DNA of 64,000 nt from positions 28,188,618-28,252,617 of the forward strand of contig OZ025242.1 of the NCBI GenBank assembly GCA_964019155.1, written 5' to 3'. The DNA comes from Osedax fenrisi. Taxonomy: Eukaryota > Annelida > Polychaeta > Sabellida > Siboglinidae. How positions within the stretch are numbered: the stretch's first letter is position 1; the number at the start of each line of letters is the position of its first letter. The notes beneath the pieces were generated by a model. It was not told the origin of the DNA. It ran no database searches and saw nothing but the letters and a program-made list of their open reading frames with translations. Positions 51,222 through 64,000 of the stretch are shown one piece after another. The position numbers and the translations under genes are program-made.

Positions 51222-51843
51222 ATGATACAGACCCACATCATGTGGACCACATGAGTCATATAAATTATATTATTAAATAAATGAATGTAGTAAATAATAC
51301 AATTTACCACTTGTTTGATAGCGAAAATGTTGTTTAAACGTTGTGTATTTGATGTTGAATGTATAACTATTCCTTATTATATGTAATATTTCACTCTTAA
51401 TAATTAAAATATGTCTCCTGTTAATTATTTTGAAATGTCAGGGTGTGTAATAAAAGATTCTCTTGATTAATTTAATTTATTTCATTGTAATTAAATAATA
51501 GATTTCAAATAAGTTTTATATTTAAGTATATTTTTCAATAAATATGTATATATATATTATATCTAGTTAAATATAAATATTTGTATGAATATTGTATATG
51601 TTATAATGAAATAAATATGCATATTTAATATGATATTAAACTATATGTCTACTAATACTCCGGCTAATACTATTAGTAATAGTGCGCGATATTTAATATC
51701 ATATTATCACGGTATCTCAGACGTTATAGAATATTATTTAAAATTACAATTATTTTAACACTTCAGATACAACTTAATTTTATTAATTTAAGGAGTTAAT
51801 ATAATAATGTATTGATATTATTATACAATACTTACTTTGGCAT
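43917..51843 (-). CDS. SNRPC: U1 small nuclear ribonucleoprotein C, complete, five exons
   Basis: Coding exons on the minus strand: 51836-51843, 47842-47884, 46757-46862, 44649-44840, 43917-44065; 498 nt, 165 codons plus stop, close to the ~159 aa of the human protein. Every junction is GT-AG and phases fit (2, 0, 1, 1). Residues 1-17 (MPKYYCDYCDTYLTHDS) and SVRKTHCTGRKHKENV form the U1C matrin-type zinc finger (C6, C9, H24, H30). The C-terminal half is Gly/Pro/Met-rich, with repeated MGPGP and MGSGQ units in exon 4 and GPMQLGGPPPMG in exon 5. U1C stabilises the U1 snRNA-5' splice-site duplex in the nucleus. Exon 1 holds only eight coding bases and is separated by a 3.95-kb intron filled with transposons. 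Introns: 3951, 979, 1916 and 583 bp. The ATG is fixed by the conserved MPK. Confidence 0.96.
44118..44250. repeat. Dispersed GATA-headed repeat, copy 1
   Basis: gatagatagatggatcaa, then tttatcgaattactggtta, then aaacaaaatatataaatgtg ataacagt. A copy lies at 59163-59305 in the same orientation, inside FAN1. Here it is in the last SNRPC intron, ~50 bp upstream of exon 5. It may be the 3' part of a SINE or LINE. Confidence 0.7.
45262..45752. mobile_element. Imperfect foldback element in SNRPC intron 3
   Basis: The left arm atcgatata..gaaagtggataagcaattg (45267-45298) is matched inverted at 45716-45748. The interior is AT-rich with one GC-richer patch (gtagtaggctgcgactgtagc). Target duplication not resolved. 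Confidence 0.5.
45837..46640. mobile_element. hAT-like nonautonomous element with TATTTG subterminal repeats
   Basis: Left end CAGAGATGGGGTCAAATAC, right end inverse CAGGAGTGGGGTCAAATAC. Both subterminal regions consist of many copies of gtatttgtatttg. The CAG ends and length (804 bp) fit hAT MITEs, but no clean 8-bp target duplication is visible; the flanking bases extend the inverted repeat instead. It lies in SNRPC intron 3. Confidence 0.65.
46866..46920. repeat. G/T-rich simple repeat next to the SNRPC exon 3 acceptor
   Basis: ggggggg followed by (gtgtgtggg)n and (gt)n. On the transcribed strand it is a C/A-rich tract immediately upstream of the acceptor of exon 3 and probably supplies its pyrimidine tract. 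Confidence 0.75.
47571..47660. repeat. Short direct repeat in SNRPC intron 2
   Basis: ataggcaagttgttttag occurs at about 47571 and 47632, separated by ~60 bp. Confidence 0.7.
49553..50344. mobile_element. hAT-like nonautonomous element, 792 bp, 8-bp target duplication
   Basis: Termini CAGGGTTGG..GGTTTTTTTGG and the inverse CCAAAAAAACCGACCAACCCTG, flanked by an exact 8-bp duplication atacttgt (49545-49552 and 50345-50352). CAGGG ends and 8-bp duplications are typical of hAT. The subterminal ~100 bp on each side consist of repeated ggtttttttggtttattt. The interior is AT-rich with a ~110-bp tandem triplication (acaagttacaaattgtaacaa, 49995-50160). No transposase. Located in SNRPC intron 1. Confidence 0.92.
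50712..51109. mobile_element. Palindromic MITE with ~65-bp inverted repeats
   Basis: The left arm GTTCATAACCGGCGCC..GAGCTCGCGCTTTC (50712-50776) is repeated inverted at 51045-51109. The interior has further inverted pieces (ggacacgtatg). No target duplication was identified with certainty. Within SNRPC intron 1. Confidence 0.85.
51165..51218. repeat. (AT)n microsatellite in SNRPC intron 1
   Basis: About 50 bp of uninterrupted AT. Confidence 0.9.
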
Positions 51844-53800
51844 TTTGAAGAGAAGATCAACTTAATTATGCTATTAAATAGGCACTAAAATTGTTGACAA
51901 TTTGTATTTATCAATTATTCAATACAAAGAAAATAACAGTATTTATAAACATAAATACCAGATATTTCGAATTAATATTTTTCGTATTTTTATTATTCAT
52001 ACAAATTAATATAGTAAATAATATTATATAATATTCAAATAGCTATGTAAAATTAACATTTATTTTGTATTTCATATTTTATATATTTTAAAATATAGAG
52101 TTATCTATAATATTGTATTTTAATTTATAATATATTAATTATTAATAACTTAAATATGATATTTACCATTATCAATACTCTGCAACAAATGGCTTTAGTA
52201 ATATAAAATAATTATATGGGTAATTATTTTTAATAATTTTCAATAAGGATACATTATGAGTATAATTTAAATTATAACTAAATTAAAGCTATGATAAATA
52301 ATGTGATAGAATAGTATGTTACATAATAATATATGTTTACATTATTTCTCATTAAGATGATTAGATAATATATTTCAAATTGAATAATTATACATATTAA
52401 AATTAATGGCTATTCAGTGAACAGTGTTCACATGAGCAATGCAAATTGTAATATAAGTTAAGTTTAAGAAAATAGATATGTATTGATACCTTATATATAG
52501 GGGGCTGGAACGATTTTGTATGTAGGAGACCAACCAATCAAAATATATTTTGTGGTAAAATTGGGGGGGGGGGGCAATACATATGAGGTCCCCTAGATTT
52601 TAAATTGGGGGGACATATAGCCCTTTAAGGGCTTTGGGTAATACTTAAAACAAAGTTATATCAGGGAGGGCTGTTTATATTATATAACTTATATATATAT
52701 ATATATCATATAATAAAGTAAATAGAGAATGGGTATAGAGAATGGGAGAGATAGGTCCTCCTCTCTCTCTATATATCTCTATTTCCTCCTCCTCCCCCCT
52801 CATCCTCTCCCTCTTAAACACATTAACAAAAATATTAAAACTACGTAGTTGTACTAACTAATCGTGATCTAGATCACATAGAAAATATGAATGGCATTCA
52901 AGTAAATTAAACATATAAACTATATAGGTAGGTTTATATCCTACAAAGTTTATATAAATATTCTTACAAATTATTATATACTGAATTAAGGAATTGAAGA
53001 ATAGAATACATTTTGATCAGAAATTAGTAATAGTGTTCCAAGAAAATAATATATTGATAACTTTTGAAAACTATCGAACACCAACTTCAAGATATCCTAC
53101 AACTTCTTTGAGATTTAGGAATTCTTGCTGATTTCCATTACTTATTGGTAACTTTGATGACATTAGAATCCAAATAAGTTCTGGAACTTGTTCCCAATAA
53201 TTATCAATACATTGTTTGCTAGATTTATTTAAGAAGTGTTGTTGTTTTATATAGATTCAAGCTGTTATCGGAATTAAATTTCAATTTTTAAATATACATA
53301 TTAGAGGTTTAAGATTAGTTTAAGATTAAAACATACATTAAAGTAATTATGTATAGCCTTTCTCCAACGCATTTTATATAAATAATGAAATGTACTTTTA
53401 TTTTTATGTATATATTAAAAATAAAAAATAATATATTATTTTATAGATAAGTTATGTAACATAATAATAAGTATTCACACATATAAATATACATATAAAC
53501 TATATATTTATATATTAAATATAATATAATATATAAATTAAAGTAAACATCATTGAATAATCAATTAATAAAATTATCTATGATAATCAACAAAAAAATA
53601 TATAAAGAGATATATATTTTGGCCTATTTAATATATTTCTTAAAAACTGATTACTACCTATTTTGAAATTATAAATTAAAATGTCTATGCCTATGCATTA
53701 ATAATACATCATATAACACCAAGAGGTACTTATAGGAGGTCTTGGCATTAATATTGCAGACTATACAAATATATATTATATTTAAAACATTAAATAACCA
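51844..53800. promoter_or_regulatory. Divergent intergenic region upstream of SNRPC
   Basis: AT-rich with no gene seen. The promoter of SNRPC must lie here, but no recognisable motif can be assigned. Contains a CT-rich patch at about 52755-52815 and the MITE listed below. Confidence 0.35.
52498..52640 (-). mobile_element. GGGGCGCTG-family MITE, copy 1 (inverted, decayed right end)
   Basis: Matches the reverse complement of 57281-57432: gggggctggaa, gaccaaccaatcaaaata, tttgtggtaaaa, a long G run, gaggtcccctagattttaaa, ggggacatat. The right end has diverged (gccctttaagggctttggg). Confidence 0.75.
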
Positions 53801-53805
53801 TTTAG

Positions 53806-54777
53806 GGCTCTGTCCTTGGCCCGCTCCTCTTTAATATCTACCTCCTCCCCCTATTCAATATTCTTACCGATTATCCCGACATATCCTTTCACTCCTACGC
53901 TGACGACCTCCAACTTTACATTAATTGCACAGACTCCCCTACGTATGCCCCTAACCGACTCTCCTCCTGCATTAAGTCTATTCATGATTGGCTCACCTCT
54001 AACTCTCTCAAACTGAACCCTAACAAAACCGAAGCAATTTTCCTCCACCTACCATTACGCTCCTCCTCCCTACCTGATCCACCTCCCATTACAGTTGATA
54101 ATTCCCCAATACCTTATTCCAAACACATCCGTAATCTTGGACTCCACATTGACACAACACTCTCCCTTGACCTACATATCGCACACATATGCATAAATCC
54201 ATACACTATCACCTACATTGCCTCAGACTAATCCGACGTTATATCCCCCTCCCCATCGCCATTACCATCGCCTCCTCATATATTAGCCCACTCTTCGATT
54301 ATTGCAATTCCCTACTCTTCAACCTCCCCACCTACAAACTCCACAAACTACAAAGACTTCAAAACGCTGTAGTTCATTGTGTCTACCTACTTCCCCGACG
54401 TTCCTCCGACTCCTCTCCGATTCCATTACCCTCTCCTTAAACAACTACACTGGCTTCCAGTCCTTTACAGAATACAATACAAACTTTCCCTAACTATACA
54501 CAAAGCCATCCACCATAACTCCCCTGACTACCTTGCCTCACTACTACACCTCTACATGCCCACTACCACACTCCATACCCGTTCCTCCAACACCTTTATA
54601 CTAGCCACACCCCACCTATACAATCTCCACTCTTCCCATATTCGCTCCTTCTCCCTTTCTGCCCCTTACCACTGGAATTCCCTTCCCAACCACTTGCGCA
54701 CTATCATCTCCACACCCACCTTCAAACGCCACCTCAAGACCCATTTATTCTCCCGAGCTTTCCCTCCAACACAATAA
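53806..54777 (+). pseudogene. CR1/L2-like LINE reverse transcriptase, 5'-truncated and frameshifted
   Basis: The first frame begins at 53806 with GSVLGPLLFNIYLLPL, then FHSYADDLQLYI (the YADD catalytic motif), WLTSNSLKLNPNKTE and HIRNLGLHID. After a frameshift near 54185 follow LRLIRRYIPLP, FDYCNSLLFNLP and LQRLQNAV; after another near 54400 follow KQLHWLPVLYRIQYKL, YLASLLHLY and HWNSLPNHLR. This order is that of CR1/L2/Jockey-group reverse transcriptases and their C-terminal region. The element ends with an agtaagtaagtag tail near 54856. It has higher GC than its surroundings and lies between two divergent genes. Non-functional. Confidence 0.88.
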
Positions 54778-54859
54778 CAACCCCCCCCATACGGACGACC
54801 GAATGCTCACGCACAGCAGTAGTCCTTAAACTGATAAAAGTAAAAGTAAGTAAGTAGAA

Positions 54860-55503
54860 TCCGAATAAGGATTAGAATCATGGATTAGAATAATATCATA
54901 TGTTTATCAGATGTTTATGTGTTATAGTAAATGAATAATATCAGATATCTTTGTCAAATATACAAATTTAAATAATATAATATAACTTTATAAATTCAAA
55001 TTTAAATTGCACACTCATCAATTTATATATATTTATATAAATCTCTTATATAGAAAATATCTATCTTCTACTCACTTATATATATATACAAATCAAGGTT
55101 CCTATAGTTGTGGCAAAGGAGTGACAATCTAATAATCTTCCTAAATATTATGCTTGTTAATAAAATGTCTATTTAAATTTATTATACAATTTATAGGAAA
55201 GCATCATTATGATCTATTATGATGATCATCTCAGGCAATTTTTATATATACACACAATATTAGTATGGTTTGCGCTGAGTGTCACACTTGGTAACTGAGT
55301 ATATATAATGGAAAATCTACTTCAATTATATAATTTTGTATTGCAGTTTTTTTATTTAGTGTTTTTATTTTATTTGCACGCGCGAATTATGTTCTATTTA
55401 TAGAAATGTACATGTAAATGGGTTATTTTTAATAAAACCACCATTATATCAATATTTCTAATATTTAATTATTATTATTATTATAATTATATATAATATA
55501 ATC

Positions 55504-55546
<43 letters not shown>

Positions 55547-56150
55547 TATAATATCTCTATATATATATATCTATTTAATTACTAATTAAATTTAATTTAA
55601 AATTAGTGTAACAATTATAAAATATAAATTAAATAATTACCAAATATATTTGATCAAACTATCATAGTTACTATGTATAATTTTTATTATAAGTGTATCA
55701 AAGAAATATATTTATATTTTCAAAAGTACCCATATAAAATTATCTATATAGTATTTATAAACTCTGAACATTTTAGAAAGAATTATCAAGCGGTTTAAAC
55801 GATGACATATTTCAAACATTGTCAATTGTATAAATAAAATTCTAAAGTTTTGTGTGTAATAAATATTACATAATATGTTTTATATTTTGTACAGGAGTAT
55901 ATTTATAATGCATACATAAGTCACTTATAGTTATTTTGAATTACATATACAACATTTTAAACGTAATAAATTAGATTTTAATATTTTAAAGTAAAATAAT
56001 TGTTAATAACAAATTAAAACGAACGTTTCCTCTTCGTTAATAGAGTTGAGTAGAATAAATTATAAATTATTATAAATTATTATTAAATCATATATATATA
56101 TATATATAAGTATTCTTAATAATGATATTATTAAAAACATTTATCCGCAG
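54860..56150. promoter_or_regulatory. Intergenic region upstream of FAN1
   Basis: AT-rich, with (AT)n runs at about 55508-55545 and 56090-56109. The FAN1 promoter, or an upstream FAN1 exon, should lie here; neither could be identified. Confidence 0.35.
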
Positions 56151-56164
56151 ATAAAGCCCTCAGA

Positions 56165-63960
<7,796 letters not shown>

Positions 63961-64000
63961 GTTAGTTATATGTTAGATACTATGCAACTACTGTATATCT

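Overview
The window is nuclear DNA of a metazoan. Two spliced animal genes were reassembled from small exons: SNRPC (the U1 snRNP C protein) and the 5' part of FAN1. Non-coding DNA is extremely AT-rich, and the sequence is full of DNA transposons (P-element-like, piggyBac, hAT-like, several MITE families, a transposase of the MHDxxEG/MRFExxH type) and non-LTR retrotransposon fragments with (ATC)n tails. The LINE types fit an aquatic or early-branching invertebrate, but the species cannot be fixed from sequence alone.

Layout. (1) 1-1145: decayed P-element-type transposase, minus strand, running off the left edge. (2) 1163-28474: a 27.3-kb head-to-tail array of eight ~3.35-3.50-kb units. Each unit joins an AT-rich, frameshifted transposase gene to a GC-richer C2H2 zinc-finger ORF, all on the minus strand. 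The unit order is symmetric: A B C C C C B' A', with four almost identical short C units in the centre. (3) 28475-29334: the array ends in a longer zinc-finger ORF that continues into sequence found once in the window, a candidate founder locus. (4) 29335-37900: transposon-rich DNA with an intron-containing piggyBac transposase gene (catalytic Asp residues present, two tandem duplicate acidic exons), a Cys-rich ORF of an unnamed family, a second piggyBac remnant and a possible pogo-like C-terminus. (5) 37900-43900: AT-rich DNA with LINE fragments and two MITEs. (6) 43917-51843: SNRPC, minus strand, five exons, 165 codons plus stop, with four inverted-repeat elements in its introns. (7) 51844-56164: divergent intergenic region with a 5'-truncated CR1/L2-like LINE. 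(8) 56165-63960 and beyond: FAN1, plus strand, nine exons encoding the N-terminal region and SAP-type region; the nuclease domain lies outside the window.

SNRPC acts in 5' splice-site recognition and FAN1 in interstrand-crosslink repair and repeat stability. No direct functional link between them is implied; they are divergent neighbours about 4.3 kb apart. The most unusual features are the chimeric zinc-finger/transposase macrosatellite with its layered order, a pair of 454-bp MITEs with exact 7-bp target duplications, a ~200-bp (CTA)n tract 25 bp from a FAN1 acceptor, and the high frequency of T at donor position +3.
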